A stretch of 64,000 nucleotides of DNA, from positions 13,145 through 77,144 of the forward strand of contig JAYSGB010000016.1 of NCBI GenBank assembly GCA_041913045.1. Reading direction: 5' to 3'. Shown here piece by piece: positions 52,849 through 63,500 of this stretch. This DNA comes from CAMLOF01 sp041913045 (GTDB taxonomy: Bacteria; Pseudomonadota; Gammaproteobacteria; Burkholderiales; Burkholderiaceae_C). The stretch's first letter is position 1; the number at the start of each line of letters is the position of its first letter. The translations under genes and the position numbers were made by a program. The notes beneath the pieces are model-generated. The model made no database searches and was not told the DNA's origin. It saw only the letters and a list, made by a program, of their open reading frames with translations.

Positions 52849-53541
52849 TCAGTCTGCCAGCGCGAAATCGACCGCTGCCATGGCGTGCAGTGACGTAGTG
52901 TCGAACATGGGCACGGCGCTGTCGCCAGGGCGAAGGATGAGTGGTAATTCCGTACACCCCAGCACCACCCCCTGAGCGCCACGCGCCTGCAGATCGGCTA
53001 TGCAAAGCTGCAGCCACTTACGCGAAGTGTCCAGCACCTTGCCTTGGCAGAGTTCTTCAAAAATGATGCGGTGAATCTCCTCACGCTGCCTCTGGTTGGG
53101 CACGACGCATGCAATGCCGCGTTCCGCCAGTCGTTCGACGTAGAAGGGTTGCTCCATGGTGAAGGATGTGCCCATCAACCCCACCGTGCCCAACCCCGTT
53201 CGGATGATGGCATCGGCGGTTACGTCGGCAATGTGCAGCAGGGGCACATCGGTAGCGGCCTGCACTTCGGGGGCGACCTTGTGCATGGTGTTGGTGCCAA
53301 TCAATACGCAGTCGGCTCCGGTGGACTGGAGTTGCTGGGCCGCGCCCGCCAGGATGGCAGCCATGCCCGGCCAGTCGCCCTGGCGTTGGCGCAATGCAAT
53401 GTCCTGAAAATCCAGGCTCACCAGATTCAGCTTCGCACTGCTCAAGCCGCCTCGGCGGCGAGCCACTTCGCGGTTGATGATTTGATAGTACAGGGTGGTG
53501 GACTCCCAGCTCATTCCACCGATCAATCCGATCGTCTTCAA
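52849..53541 (-). CDS. aspartate/glutamate-type amino-acid racemase (YgeA-like)
   Basis: This is a 230-residue Asp/Glu racemase superfamily protein starting MKTIGLIGGMSWESTTLYY. The usual first catalytic cysteine is replaced by T83 in IGTNTMH and the second is C196 in VLGCTELPL. The same T/C pair occurs in E. coli YgeA, a broad-specificity racemase. It is divergent from an Lrp/AsnC regulator that may control it. Confidence 0.87.
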   Translation of the reverse strand: MKTIGLIGGMSWESTTLYYQIINREVARRRGGLSSAKLNLVSLDFQDIALRQRQGDWPGMAAILAGAAQQLQSTGADCVLIGTNTMHKVAPEVQAATDVPLLHIADVTADAIIRTGLGTVGLMGTSFTMEQPFYVERLAERGIACVVPNQRQREEIHRIIFEELCQGKVLDTSRKWLQLCIADLQARGAQGVVLGCTELPLILRPGDSAVPMFDTTSLHAMAAVDFALAD

Positions 53542-53635
53542 CTCTGGCTCCGTTCATGGGTTGTGCGAGTGCATGCAAGTGTGCGCCTGCAGCCGCAAAA
53601 ACAGCTTGTGAATAACGGAGCAATAACAGCAATAA

Positions 53636-53652
53636 TTAGAAAAAACTTCTAA
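53636..53652. promoter_or_regulatory. inverted repeat upstream of the Lrp-type gene
   Basis: TTAGAA-N5-TTCTAA lies eight bases before the ATG at 53661, in the AT-rich space between the racemase and the Lrp-type gene. It may be an autoregulatory site for the Lrp-type protein. Confidence 0.4.
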
Positions 53653-53660
53653 CTATTAAG

Positions 53661-54134
53661 ATGAAAAAGAAACTAGACGCTATTGATCGAAAACTTTTGA
53701 GCATCCTTCAACAAGATGCCGAAACACCTCTGACCGATCTGGCCCAGGCGGTGAACCTGTCCACCACGCCATGCTGGCGGCGCCTGCAACGCCTGCGCGA
53801 GCACGGTTTCATTGCTCGGCAAGTTGCATTGGTGGACCCACGCAAGGTCAACTTGGGTGTAACGGTATTCGTGGCCATACGCACCAACCAGCACAGCCAA
53901 GCCTGGTTCGAGCGCTTTCGCGACGCGGTGCGCGCCATTCCTGAAGTGGTTGAGTTCTACCGCATGAGCGGTGACGTGGACTACCTGCTGCGCGTGGTGG
54001 CGCCAGACATTGCTGCCTACGACCAGATCTACAAGCGCTTGATACGCGAGGTGGATTTGTCAGACGTGAGTTCCAGCTTCGCGATGGAGGAACTGAAGTT
54101 CACCACCGCGCTGCCACTGGACTACGCCGACTGA
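53661..54134 (+). CDS. Lrp/AsnC-family transcriptional regulator
   Basis: This is a 157-residue protein with an N-terminal helix-turn-helix (LDAIDRKLLSILQQDAETPLTDLAQAVNLSTTPCWRRLQRL) and a C-terminal RAM domain (VEFYRMSGDVDYLLRVVAPD). It is of standard length. The divergent racemase gene is the likely local target. The ligand is unknown, probably an amino acid. Confidence 0.93.
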   Translation: MKKKLDAIDRKLLSILQQDAETPLTDLAQAVNLSTTPCWRRLQRLREHGFIARQVALVDPRKVNLGVTVFVAIRTNQHSQAWFERFRDAVRAIPEVVEFYRMSGDVDYLLRVVAPDIAAYDQIYKRLIREVDLSDVSSSFAMEELKFTTALPLDYAD

Positions 54135-54155
54135 ACCAGCCGAAGGGCTGGTGGC

Positions 54156-56591
54156 TCAGCGGCCACCAGGGCGTTTCACCCCGTTCTTGGGTCGCCCGGC
54201 GCCCGTATCTCTTGGTGGCAAACCTGTGTGCTGGGTGAGGATTCGTCCTCGCTGTGGCTGCGCCGCCGCCGCACCTCGCTGCGCAGTCCCGCCATTCTTG
54301 GCAACAGGTTGCCCAGGCTTGCCCACCCCGCTCCGCTCTGCGGGCGTGCTGTTCTTGCGCCGCGCGCTTTGGTAGCCGCCGTCGGTCACCGGCTGGAAGG
54401 TAGGAATCAAATGCTGCTTGCCATTGCCGATCAGGTCGGCACGGCCCATGGCCTTGAGCGCCTCGCGCAGCAGCGGCCAGTTGTTCGGGTCGTGGTAGCG
54501 CAAGAAGGCCTTGTGCAGGCGTCGGCGGCGCTCGCCCTTCACCACGTCCATGCGTTCGGCACGGTCGTCCCGGTGGATGCCCTTGAGTGTGTTCAGCCCC
54601 GAGTGGTACATGGCGGTGGCCGTGGCCATGGGGCTAGGGTAGAAGGTCTGCACCTGGTCGGCACGGAAGCCGTTGCGCTTGAGCCAGAGCGCCAGGTTCA
54701 TCATGTCCTCGTCGCTGGTGCCGGGGTGCGCGGCAATGAAGTACGGGATCAGGTACTGCTTCTTGCCAGCTTCTTCGCTGTACTTCTCGAACATTTGCTT
54801 GAAGCGGTCGTAGGTGCCAATGCCCGGCTTCATCATCTTCGACAGCGGCCCCTGCTCGGTGTGCTCAGGCGCAATCTTCAGGTAGCCGCCCACGTGGTGC
54901 TGCACCAGTTCCTTCACGTACTCGGGGCTTTTCACGGCCAGGTCGTAGCGCAGGCCGGAGCCGATGAGGATCTTTTTGACCCCCTTGAGCTGCCGCGCCC
55001 GGCGGTACATGTGGATGAGCGGGTCGTGGTTGGTGTTGAGGTTCTGGCAGATGCCTGGGAACACGCAACTGGGCTTGCGGCAGGCGGCCTCGATCTCGGG
55101 GCTCTTGCAGCCCAGGCGATACATGTTGGCAGTGGGGCCGCCCAGATCGGACACCACGCCGGTGAAGCCGGTCACCTTGTCTCGGATGTCTTCGATCTCC
55201 TGGATGACGGAGTCCTCGGAGCGGCTCTGGATGATGCGGCCTTCGTGCTCGGTGATGGAGCAGAAGGTGCAGCCGCCAAAGCAGCCGCGCATGATGTTCA
55301 CGCTGAAGCGGATCATCTCCCAGGCGGGAATCTTGGTAGCGCCGTCGTGGCTGCCGTTTTCGTCAGCGTAGGCGGGGTGCGGGCTGCGCGCGTAGTGCAG
55401 GCCAAACACGTAATCCATCTCGGCCGTGGTCAGCGGAATAGGCGGTGGGTTGATCCACACGTCACGTGCCGAGGCCCCCGTGCCATGCGCCTGCACCAGC
55501 GCCCGGGCGTTGCCGGGGTTGGTTTCCAGGTGCAGCACGCGGTTGGCGTGCGCGTACAGCACCGGGTCGGCCTTCACCTGTTCAAAACTGGGCAGGCGGA
55601 TCACCGTGCGGTCGCGCGGTGCCTTGCCTTTCGATGGCAGCGCCGGGTTGGCCACAAAGTGCAGCGGCTGCATCTGTGCTGCTTGCGCTTTGTGCCCGGT
55701 GCCCTGGCCACCAATGGCTTCCAGGGCTGCATTGGCTTCATCTGCCTCAGCCTGGGCTTCGTCCTCGCGGGCACAAGTCTGGCCCTGCGCCTTGGCCTGT
55801 TCCGACACCATCAGGTACGGGTTGATGTGTGCGTCCACCCGGCCCGGCTGATCCACCTCGGTGGAATCAATCTCGAACCAACCCTCAGGCGTTTCACGCC
55901 GCACGAAGGCGGTACCGCGCACGTCGGTGATCTGCTCCACGGGCTCGCGGCGCGCCAGGCGGTGCGCAATTTCCACGATGGCACGCTCGGCGTTGCCATA
56001 AAGCAGGATGTCGCACTTGCTGTCCAGCACCACGGAGCGACGCACGTTCTCGCTCCAGTAGTCGTAGTGGGCAATGCGGCGCAGCGAGCCTTCAATACCG
56101 CCCAGCACGATGGGCACGTCCTTGTAGGCCTCGCGGCAACGCTGGCTGTACACGGTGGCAGCGCGGTCTGGGCGCTTGCCGCCCACGTCGCCAGGGGTGT
56201 AGGCATCGTCGGAACGGATCTTGCGGTCCGCCGTGTAGCGGTTGATCATGGAATCCATGTTCCCCGCCGTCACGCCCCAGAACAGGTTGGGCTTGCCCAG
56301 CGCCTTGAAGGGCTCGGCGCTGTGCCAGTCAGGCTGGGCGATGATGCCCACGCGAAAGCCCTGCGCTTCCAGCACGCGGCCAATCACGGCCATGCCAAAG
56401 CTGGGGTGGTCCACGTAGGCGTCACCCGTGACGATGATGATGTCGCAGCTGTCCCAGCCGAGCTGATCCATCTCTGCCCGGCTCATGGGCAGAAACGGCG
56501 CGGTCCCAAAGCGCTTGGCCCAGTACGGGCGGTAGCTGGTCAAGGGTTTGGCTGCGCGCGGGAAGAAGGATACGTCGATTGGGGCGTTCAT
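54156..56591 (-). CDS. YgiQ family radical SAM protein
   Basis: The ATG at 56591 gives 811 residues. The N-terminal domain (FGTAPFLPMSRAEMDQLGWDSCDIIIVTGDAYVDHPSFG) and the radical SAM cluster CFGGCTFCS near residue 430 identify UPF0313/YgiQ. It has an inserted Gln/Ala-rich stretch around residues 270-320 and a low-complexity basic C-terminal tail rich in G, R and P. The enzymatic role of the family is unknown. Confidence 0.93.
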   Translation of the reverse strand: MNAPIDVSFFPRAAKPLTSYRPYWAKRFGTAPFLPMSRAEMDQLGWDSCDIIIVTGDAYVDHPSFGMAVIGRVLEAQGFRVGIIAQPDWHSAEPFKALGKPNLFWGVTAGNMDSMINRYTADRKIRSDDAYTPGDVGGKRPDRAATVYSQRCREAYKDVPIVLGGIEGSLRRIAHYDYWSENVRRSVVLDSKCDILLYGNAERAIVEIAHRLARREPVEQITDVRGTAFVRRETPEGWFEIDSTEVDQPGRVDAHINPYLMVSEQAKAQGQTCAREDEAQAEADEANAALEAIGGQGTGHKAQAAQMQPLHFVANPALPSKGKAPRDRTVIRLPSFEQVKADPVLYAHANRVLHLETNPGNARALVQAHGTGASARDVWINPPPIPLTTAEMDYVFGLHYARSPHPAYADENGSHDGATKIPAWEMIRFSVNIMRGCFGGCTFCSITEHEGRIIQSRSEDSVIQEIEDIRDKVTGFTGVVSDLGGPTANMYRLGCKSPEIEAACRKPSCVFPGICQNLNTNHDPLIHMYRRARQLKGVKKILIGSGLRYDLAVKSPEYVKELVQHHVGGYLKIAPEHTEQGPLSKMMKPGIGTYDRFKQMFEKYSEEAGKKQYLIPYFIAAHPGTSDEDMMNLALWLKRNGFRADQVQTFYPSPMATATAMYHSGLNTLKGIHRDDRAERMDVVKGERRRRLHKAFLRYHDPNNWPLLREALKAMGRADLIGNGKQHLIPTFQPVTDGGYQSARRKNSTPAERSGVGKPGQPVAKNGGTAQRGAAAAQPQRGRILTQHTGLPPRDTGAGRPKNGVKRPGGR

Positions 56592-56688
56592 CGGGGGCGG
56601 AGAGTTGGCGCGCGATTTTAAGGCGGCGTCCGGGTTTTCACCGAATGCTGCCCACGCAGCCTTGCCCACCCAGGGGTCAAGAGCCGGT

Positions 56689-57150
56689 TTACACGCCGGC
56701 CTCGTCAGCGCCCGTGACGAGTTTTTCCAGCAGACGGCGCAGTTCTGTCTGCTCCTGTTCATCCAGCACGGCCACCAGCCTTCGCTGCGATTCCGCAATG
56801 GGGTCCTTCAACTGCGCAACCACGTCGCACCCGGAAGGCGTCACCCACAAGCGGCGGCGGCGGCGGTCGGTTTCGTCCAGCTCACGCTTCAGCCAGCCTT
56901 TCGACTCCAGCCGCCCGATCACCGACCCCGACGTGGCCGCATCCATCGCAACCTGCTGCGCCAGACTCACCTGGTCAATTCCAGGGCTCTCGATCAGTGC
57001 GTTGAGGATGGCGAACTGCACGGGTGTGATGTCCAGTTGCGCGGCTGCGTCCATGAAGATCGCGACCGACACCTGGTGTGCGCGCCGGATCAGATAACCC
57101 GGCGCATTGCGGAAATCGAAGCTCTGTGGGGGAACGTTGCGCTCGTCCAT
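56689..57150 (-). CDS. MarR-family transcriptional regulator
   Basis: The ATG at 57150 gives 153 residues. It has a winged helix (LDITPVQFAILNALIESPGIDQVSLAQQVAMDAATSGSVIGRLESKGWL) and the basic wing DETDRRRRRLWVT. The first helices (NAPGYLIRRAHQVSVAIF) are typical. It is divergent from a TRAP binding-protein gene, 106 bases apart, and probably regulates it in response to an aromatic or organic acid. Confidence 0.92.
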   Translation of the reverse strand: MDERNVPPQSFDFRNAPGYLIRRAHQVSVAIFMDAAAQLDITPVQFAILNALIESPGIDQVSLAQQVAMDAATSGSVIGRLESKGWLKRELDETDRRRRRLWVTPSGCDVVAQLKDPIAESQRRLVAVLDEQEQTELRRLLEKLVTGADEAGV

Positions 57151-57256
57151 GCGCGCAAGTGTAGCGAGCCTGCTACCCGGGTTCCCCCCTATGGTCAGAT
57201 GCCCAATCGTACGCATACTTACAAGATACACAACGTCGTTGAAGGAGTATCTCGAC

Positions 57257-58309
57257 ATGATCCAACGCCGCACCTTGCTGCAATCTGGCGCAGCCATGGC
57301 TCTGGGCGCCCCCGCCCTGGTTGGTTTCGCCCAGCAAAGCGTGACCCTCAAGTTCCACACGTTCATGGCACCCATGTCCAACGTGTGGCTGAACATGCAC
57401 AAGGCCTGGATGGACAAGGTCGAAAAAGACTCCGGCGGACGGATCAAGTTCGAAGCCTACCCTGCCATGCAGCTTGGCGGATCGCCTGTGCAGTTGTTCG
57501 ATCAGGCCAAGGATGGCGTGGTGGATATCGTCTGGACCCTTCCCGGCAATACCCCGGGGCGCTTCCCTCGCACCGAAGTGTTCGAGTTGCCGTTCATGAT
57601 GACCAACGCCGAAGCGACTTCCAAGGCCTTCTGGGAGTACATCCAGACCAAGGCTGCCGACGAGTACAAGGACGTGCAGCCCCTGGCATTGCAAGTGCAT
57701 GGCCCCGGCATGTTCCATACAAAATCCAAGCAGATCCGCAACCCCGACGATCTGCGCGGTTTGAAGCTGCGCGGCCCCACCCGCCAGATCACCAAGATGC
57801 TCGGCTACCTGGGCGCCACCCCTGTCGGCATGCCCTTGCCGCAGATCCCCGACTCACTTTCCAAGGGTGTGATCGACGGCTGTGTGATTCCCTGGGAAGT
57901 GGTGCCTTCGGTGAAGGTTCACGAGTTGACTACCTTCCACAGCGAATTCGCACCCGCAGGTGGCGCCCTCTACACCACCACGTTCGTGATGGGCATGAAC
58001 AAGGCGAAGTACAACTCGCTGCCGCCAGATCTGAAGAAAATCATTGACGACAACTCCGGTATGGCAACGTCCGCTTTCCTGGGTCGCGTGCAACAGGCTG
58101 GCGACATTCCTGGTCGCAAGGCGGCGGTTGATCGTGGCAACACGATCTACACCATCTCCCAAGCCGACGCCCAGGAATTCCGTCGCAAGGCCCGCCAGGT
58201 GGAAGTTGAGTGGGTGCAGGACATGGACCGCCGCGGCTTCAATGGGCGCGACCTGCTGGAAACCGCCCGCGCATTGATTGAGAAACACACCAAGACCACC
58301 AAGTCCTGA
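57257..58309 (+). CDS. TRAP transporter solute-binding protein (DctP family)
   Basis: The ATG at 57257 has GAAGGAG upstream; 350 residues. A short signal sequence with a twin-arginine-like start (QRRTLLQSGAAMALGAPALVGFA) leads to a DctP-type body (FMAPMSNVWLNMHKAWMDKVEKDSGGRIKFEAYPAMQLGG; LRGPTRQITKMLGYLGATPVGMPLPQ). It should bind an organic acid in the periplasm. No TRAP membrane genes (dctQ, dctM) lie beside it and a terminator follows at once. Confidence 0.92.
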   Translation: MIQRRTLLQSGAAMALGAPALVGFAQQSVTLKFHTFMAPMSNVWLNMHKAWMDKVEKDSGGRIKFEAYPAMQLGGSPVQLFDQAKDGVVDIVWTLPGNTPGRFPRTEVFELPFMMTNAEATSKAFWEYIQTKAADEYKDVQPLALQVHGPGMFHTKSKQIRNPDDLRGLKLRGPTRQITKMLGYLGATPVGMPLPQIPDSLSKGVIDGCVIPWEVVPSVKVHELTTFHSEFAPAGGALYTTTFVMGMNKAKYNSLPPDLKKIIDDNSGMATSAFLGRVQQAGDIPGRKAAVDRGNTIYTISQADAQEFRRKARQVEVEWVQDMDRRGFNGRDLLETARALIEKHTKTTKS

Positions 58310-58334
58310 TCTGCTAATAGCAGCAGACTGCAAC

Positions 58335-58374
58335 AAGCCAGCCGCAGAGCCCATCAGCTCCGGCTGGCTTTTTT
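58335..58374 (+). terminator. rho-independent terminator after the TRAP gene
   Basis: AAGCCAGCCG (58335-58344) pairs with CGGCTGGCTT (58361-58370), followed by T at 58369-58374, 25 bases after the stop. Confidence 0.88.
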
Positions 58375-58405
58375 GCGGTCACTCGGTGCCGCTAAACTGT
58401 CCTCC

Positions 58406-58960
58406 ATGTTTCGCCCTCCAATCAAACATTGCCGTGAATGCGGCTCTTCTGTTGAACACCGTGTGCCCGACGACGGCGACACCAAGGTGCGTGCCGTCTG
58501 CCCGACTTGCGGGACCATTCACTATGAGAATCCCTTGAATGTGGTGGGCACGGTGCCGTACTGGGGAGAAAACGGCGAATGGGTGCTGCTTTGCAAGCGC
58601 AATATTGAACCTCGCCATGGCAAGTGGACACTACCCGCTGGTTTCATGGAGCTAGGTGAGTCCACCGCAGAGGGTGCGCTGCGCGAGACCATTGAGGAAG
58701 CGGGCGCCAAGGTGGAAATGGAGAGCCTGTTCACGGTGCTCAATGTGGTGCGCGTGGGGCAGGTTCACATGTACTACCGCGCCAGACTGCTGAGCGACGA
58801 ATTCCACCCCGGTTACGAAACCCAGGAAGCATGCCTGTTCAGGGAACACGAGATCCCTTGGGAGGAAATTGCATTCCGCACCGTCAAGGAAACGCTGGAA
58901 CGCTACTTTGATGATCGACGGCGCGGAAGCTTCGCCATCCACGTCGGGGACATTCAGTAA
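58406..58960 (+). CDS. Nudix hydrolase with N-terminal zinc ribbon
   Basis: The protein is 184 residues. A zinc ribbon is formed by C9, C12, C32 and C35. The Nudix box at about 79-101 reads GFMELGESTAEGALRETIEEAGA, with all catalytic Glu and Arg positions. It resembles the NADH-pyrophosphatase-like Nudix group but is shorter than NudC. The substrate is unknown. Confidence 0.9.
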   Translation: MFRPPIKHCRECGSSVEHRVPDDGDTKVRAVCPTCGTIHYENPLNVVGTVPYWGENGEWVLLCKRNIEPRHGKWTLPAGFMELGESTAEGALRETIEEAGAKVEMESLFTVLNVVRVGQVHMYYRARLLSDEFHPGYETQEACLFREHEIPWEEIAFRTVKETLERYFDDRRRGSFAIHVGDIQ

Positions 58961-59070
58961 CCTCCAAAAATTATCATAACAATCACTTAAAAAGCAGAAT
59001 CCTCGAACTTATTGCCGATTTTTGGCAAACACGCGTAGAATGAAACGTCTTTAGCCAGCGTTGCACTGCC

Positions 59071-59424
59071 GTGTCCGATTTGTTGAACACAACTTCTCTC
59101 GATGAACTCCGCTCAGTGTTGGGCGATGAGTTTTTTGAGTTGTCGAGAATGTTTGCTCTGCAAGTGGAATCTGAAGTGGCTGGATTGAGCGAGTGCTTCG
59201 CTCTGGGGGATGTTCAGCGCCTGAGGCACCTGGCCCACTCGTTGAAGGGGTGCTGTGCAAACATGGGCGTGCAAGAACTGTCGCGCCAAGCCAGCATCAT
59301 CGAAAAAGCCGCCATGGTGAACGACACTGCCACCATCCAGTCGCTGCTACCAGATTTGGCTCCTTTGACGACTCAATCGCTGAACGCCATGCGAGAGGCA
59401 GGCTACCTCGCCTCCGCCAACTGA
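59071..59424 (+). CDS. Hpt-domain phosphotransfer protein
   Basis: This is a 117-residue single-domain protein with a GTG start. The phosphoacceptor histidine is H56 in LRHLAHSLKGCCANMG, the standard Hpt motif, within a four-helix bundle. It would relay phosphate between a hybrid kinase and a response regulator, neither of which is in the window. Confidence 0.87.
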   Translation: MSDLLNTTSLDELRSVLGDEFFELSRMFALQVESEVAGLSECFALGDVQRLRHLAHSLKGCCANMGVQELSRQASIIEKAAMVNDTATIQSLLPDLAPLTTQSLNAMREAGYLASAN

Positions 59425-59436
59425 CCTGCCGTTTCG

Positions 59437-60576
59437 TCAGCTGAACAATCGGCGCGAAAGCGCAGAGCCAGCCGCCAGTTCGCGCGCATCCAGCGTGTCG
59501 TACAACAGTTCCAGGTCGGCACCAATGCGGTCCATGGCATCAGGATGCAGAGGCTGACCAGAATCGTCGGTGACCACACCCTCCATCGCCTTGGCCAAGG
59601 CCGTAGCACATTCCCGCAGCCGCACAAAGGGTGATTCGGAGCGCGGAACGTGAGGTACGTCCAACGTCAGATTGAACTCGCGCAAAGCAGTCTGCTCAGG
59701 GTCGTCAGCCAAGGCTGCCTGGGTCTCGAACTGCAACACAAGAACGGGGGCGCCACCTGGCTGGGATGAGGGCAACACCATACGTCCTGGCAAGGCTCCG
59801 GCTACAAAGCCCTGTTGAGCAGCATGCTGGGCAAGGTAGCCCGGGCTCCACGATGCCCGGCGCGCACGTACCGTGAAGCCTAACTGGGCATCGTGCGCAC
59901 TGGCGAACTGGTCCAACTCCCGCGCCCGCGCCACCTCTTGCATCATCTCTGGGAAATCAGGGGCCGCACCCAGAACATCCGAAAAGGCCTGAACCTTGAC
60001 AACGAACTCCGAGAACTCAATTTCATTGAGGGCCCCCATGCGGTTGGCCAGTTGAACGCCCGCTTGAAGCGCCGTGTAACGCTGCCCAACGCGTGGCTGC
60101 TCCCACTCTTGGCTTGCGGCATTCAAGCCCTCGACCATGAAAGGCTTGCTGCCCACCCGCCGGGTGCCTGGCAAGGCGGCAAGAACGGCATCACCTGACA
60201 CCTGGTGCTCCAGGCTGAGCGAGGCTACGGCATCTACCAAAGGATCAAGCTGCGCTGGCTTGGGCGCAACACCTGCGGCCAGGGGCACAGGCTCTGTGCC
60301 GCCCTCGACCGCTCCGCCTGAGTGAGAGCCATCCTGCCCAGCTGGGGTGCCGTCCAAGGGAGCGCCCTCGCCCAACACAGGCTCACGGCGGTCTCCATTC
60401 ACCACGTCCAGCAAGCCTTCCGGCGTATCCATGGTGGCTTCTGCATCCGCAGCTGCAGCGCCTTTCAATGGAGACCTGCGGGGGGCGTTACGCCGGGTGG
60501 TCCATTGGTTGTAGGCCAGCACGGCGACGATCACCAGCGCGCCAATGAGCAGCAATCCAAACTGCAGGGAACTCAT
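59437..60576 (-). CDS. zipA: cell-division protein ZipA-like
   Basis: The protein is 379 residues. An N-terminal membrane anchor (LQFGLLLIGALVIVAVLAYNQW) is followed by a variable Pro/Ala/Gly-rich linker and a C-terminal ZipA FtsZ-binding domain (residues about 240-370; LDQFASAHDAQLGFTVRARR and PFVRLRECATALAKAMEGV). It starts two bases after the smc stop, the usual betaproteobacterial smc-zipA order. It would tether FtsZ to the inner membrane. Confidence 0.87.
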   Translation of the reverse strand: MSSLQFGLLLIGALVIVAVLAYNQWTTRRNAPRRSPLKGAAAADAEATMDTPEGLLDVVNGDRREPVLGEGAPLDGTPAGQDGSHSGGAVEGGTEPVPLAAGVAPKPAQLDPLVDAVASLSLEHQVSGDAVLAALPGTRRVGSKPFMVEGLNAASQEWEQPRVGQRYTALQAGVQLANRMGALNEIEFSEFVVKVQAFSDVLGAAPDFPEMMQEVARARELDQFASAHDAQLGFTVRARRASWSPGYLAQHAAQQGFVAGALPGRMVLPSSQPGGAPVLVLQFETQAALADDPEQTALREFNLTLDVPHVPRSESPFVRLRECATALAKAMEGVVTDDSGQPLHPDAMDRIGADLELLYDTLDARELAAGSALSRRLFS

Positions 60577-60578
60577 GA

Positions 60579-63500
60579 TCAGGATGCCTCCATCATGCCA
60601 GCGGCGGTTTCCATGTCTACCGCCACAATGCGGGAGACACCCTGCTCCTGCATGGTCACGCCGATAAGCTGCTTGGCCATTTCCATGGCAATTTTGTTGT
60701 GGCTGATGAAAAGGAACTGCGTGTCGGTACTCATGCTGGCCACCAGTTTGGCATAGCGTTCGGTGTTGGCGTCATCCAGAGGGGCGTCCACCTCGTCCAG
60801 CAGACAGAACGGCGCCGGGTTGAGCTGGAAGATGGCGAAAACAAGTGCAATGGCGGTCAGCGCCTTCTCGCCGCCGGACAGCAAGTGAATGGTCTGGTTC
60901 TTCTTGCCTGGTGGCTGGGCCATCACCTGCACGCCAGCGTCCAGGATTTCTTCGCCGGTCATCACCAATCGAGCCTGGCCGCCGCCAAACAGTTCCGGGA
61001 ACATCTTGCCGAAGTGGGTGTTGACGGTTTCGAAGGTGTTGCCCAGCAGATCCCGCGTTTCGGCGTCGATCTTCTTGATCGCGTCTTCCAAGGTGCGGAT
61101 GGCTTCGTTGAGGTCGTTGGACTGAGCGTCCAGGAACTGCTTGCGCTCGCGGGCAGACGACAACTCTTCCAAGGCTGCAAGGTTGACTGCACCCAGCGCC
61201 GTGATTTCGCGTTGGCAGCGGTCGATCTCTCCTTGCAGGCCATAGAGCTTGACGCCTTCGGCCTCGATGCCCTGCTCCAGCGCTTGCAGGTCGGCCCCGG
61301 CTTCGGCCAGCCACTGATTGTATTGCTCCAGGCCGAGGCTGGCGGCCTGCTCCTTCAGCTGGAATTCGGTAATGCGCGAACGCAGCGGGTCTAGCTCGCG
61401 CTCCAGTTGCAGGCGGCGCTCGTCGCTCGCACGCAGCTTGGCGGTGAGGTCGTCGTACTGGCTGCGCTGGGCGGCCAGTTCCTGTTCGCGCTTGAGCTTG
61501 GCGTCTAGCGCGTCTTGCAGGCCGCCCTGCGCCGCTGCGTCGGACAGACGCTCCAGTTCACCCTGCGCGCGCTGCTGCTCGTCTGCCAAGGCCAAGGCCT
61601 GCTGTCGCGCGGTCTCGATGGTGCGTTGCAATTCACCCCGGCGTGCCTCCAGGCTGCGTTGCGAGAAGGTGGCTTCCTGCGCCTGGCGCTCCAGCGCGCG
61701 CAACTGTTCCCGGGCCTGGTTCAGGCGGCGCTCGGCTTCGATCACGCCGTCTTCTAGTTGGGCGTGCCGTTCCTGGCCGTCGGCCAGTTGCATGTCCAGC
61801 TCCTCGAAGCGCGCTTCGGCGGTCACGCGGCGCTCCTGCAATGCCTCCAACTGGTCGTCCACCTCGGCCAGGTCCTGGCTGAGTTGTTCGCTGCGTGCGC
61901 GGGCCTGTTCGGCCAGTTGCGTCAGACGCAGCGCCTCCACCTGCAGTTCATGCACGCGGGACTGCTGTTCGCTCGCTTCACGGCGCGCAGGCTGGAGGCG
62001 CTGGGCCACGTCACCATAGGCGGCCTCGGCGCGGTTGAGCGCCGTGCGCGCCTCATCGGCGATCAGCGATTGGGCACGCAGCTGCTTTTCCAGGTTCTCG
62101 ATCTCGTGGGCACGGGCCAGCAGGCCAGCCTGTTCGCTGTCGGGAGCGTAGAAGCCCACATGGTGGGCCGTGACGCAGTGCCCCTGGGGCGTGTAGATGG
62201 CCGCACCGGCTGGCAAGGTGCTGCGCGCGGCCAGCGCTTCTTCCAGCGTGGCAGCACAGTAGCAGCCGTGCAGCCATTCACCCAGCAGGGCCTGCAAGGC
62301 GGCGTCATGCTGGTGCAAGCGTTGTGCCAGCGGCGTCAGCCCGGCCACCCCTGTCTGCACAGCAGCGGCCCCCGACACGGGTGGGCTGAAGAATGCGAGC
62401 TTGGCAGGCGGCGCATCGGCCGCAAATGCTCGCACCATCTCCAGGCGCGACACTTCCAGCGCCCCCATGCGCTCACGCAAGGCGGCTTCAATGGCGTTTT
62501 CCCAGCCGGACTCGGTGTGCAGGCGGCTCCACAACGCGCCCAAACCGTCCAGGCCATGCTTGGCCAGCCAGGGTTGAAGCTTGCCGTCGGTCTTGAGCTT
62601 TTCCTGCAAGGCCTTGAGCGCGTCCAGCTTGGCCGACAGCTCCGCCTGGGCGCGGCTTTCGGCGTTCACCGTGGCCTGGGCCTGGCGGCGCTCCTCGTCC
62701 AGCTGGGGCAGCAGTTCCTGCAGTTCCTGTAGCCGGGCGTCGGCCTGGGCCTGGGTTTCCTGGGCAACTTCCAGCTGCTCGCGCACTTGAATCAAGCGCG
62801 TTTCGTCGGGCGCGGCCATGGCATTTCGGTCGGCACTCAAGCGCTCGCGGCGCTGTTGCAATTGGCGCGACTGTTCCTCTATACCCCGCTGCTCGGCAGC
62901 CAGCACCTGTATGGCCTGCTGCACCTGGGTCACGGCCACCCGCTGCTCTGAAGCCTTGCCCTGGGCTTGCCTCAGGGCGTCTTCCAGCGCAGGCAGTTGC
63001 AGCGCCTGCTCCTCAACCTGAGCCGCCAGTATTTCGCTGTGCTCGGCGGCGGACTCGTTCTGTTCAGCCAGGGTTTCCAGCTCTGCCTCGGCGGTTTCCT
63101 GGCGCTGCGCCCACTGTGCCACTTGCTCCTGCAGTTGGACCATCCGCTGCTGCACGCGCTGGCGCCCTTCCACCACGTAGCGGATCTCGGCTTCCAGCTT
63201 GGCCACCTCGGCACCCGCCTCGTACAGGCGGCCCTGTGCCTGATTCACCTGGTCGCCCGCATCGTAGTGCGCCTGGCGGATGGCTTCCAGGTCGGCCTCC
63301 ACACGGCGCAGGTCGGCCATGCGGCTTTCCAGGTCATTCACCGCCTTGAGCCCGTCGGACTGCACTCGCGCCAGTTCCCCCTCGGCATCGCGGCGCTTCA
63401 GGAACCACAGACGTTGCTGGCTAAGCCCCACCTGGGCCTGCAGCGCGTGGTAACGCGCCGCCACCTCGGCCTGCTTTTCCAGCTTTTCCAGGTTGGCGTT

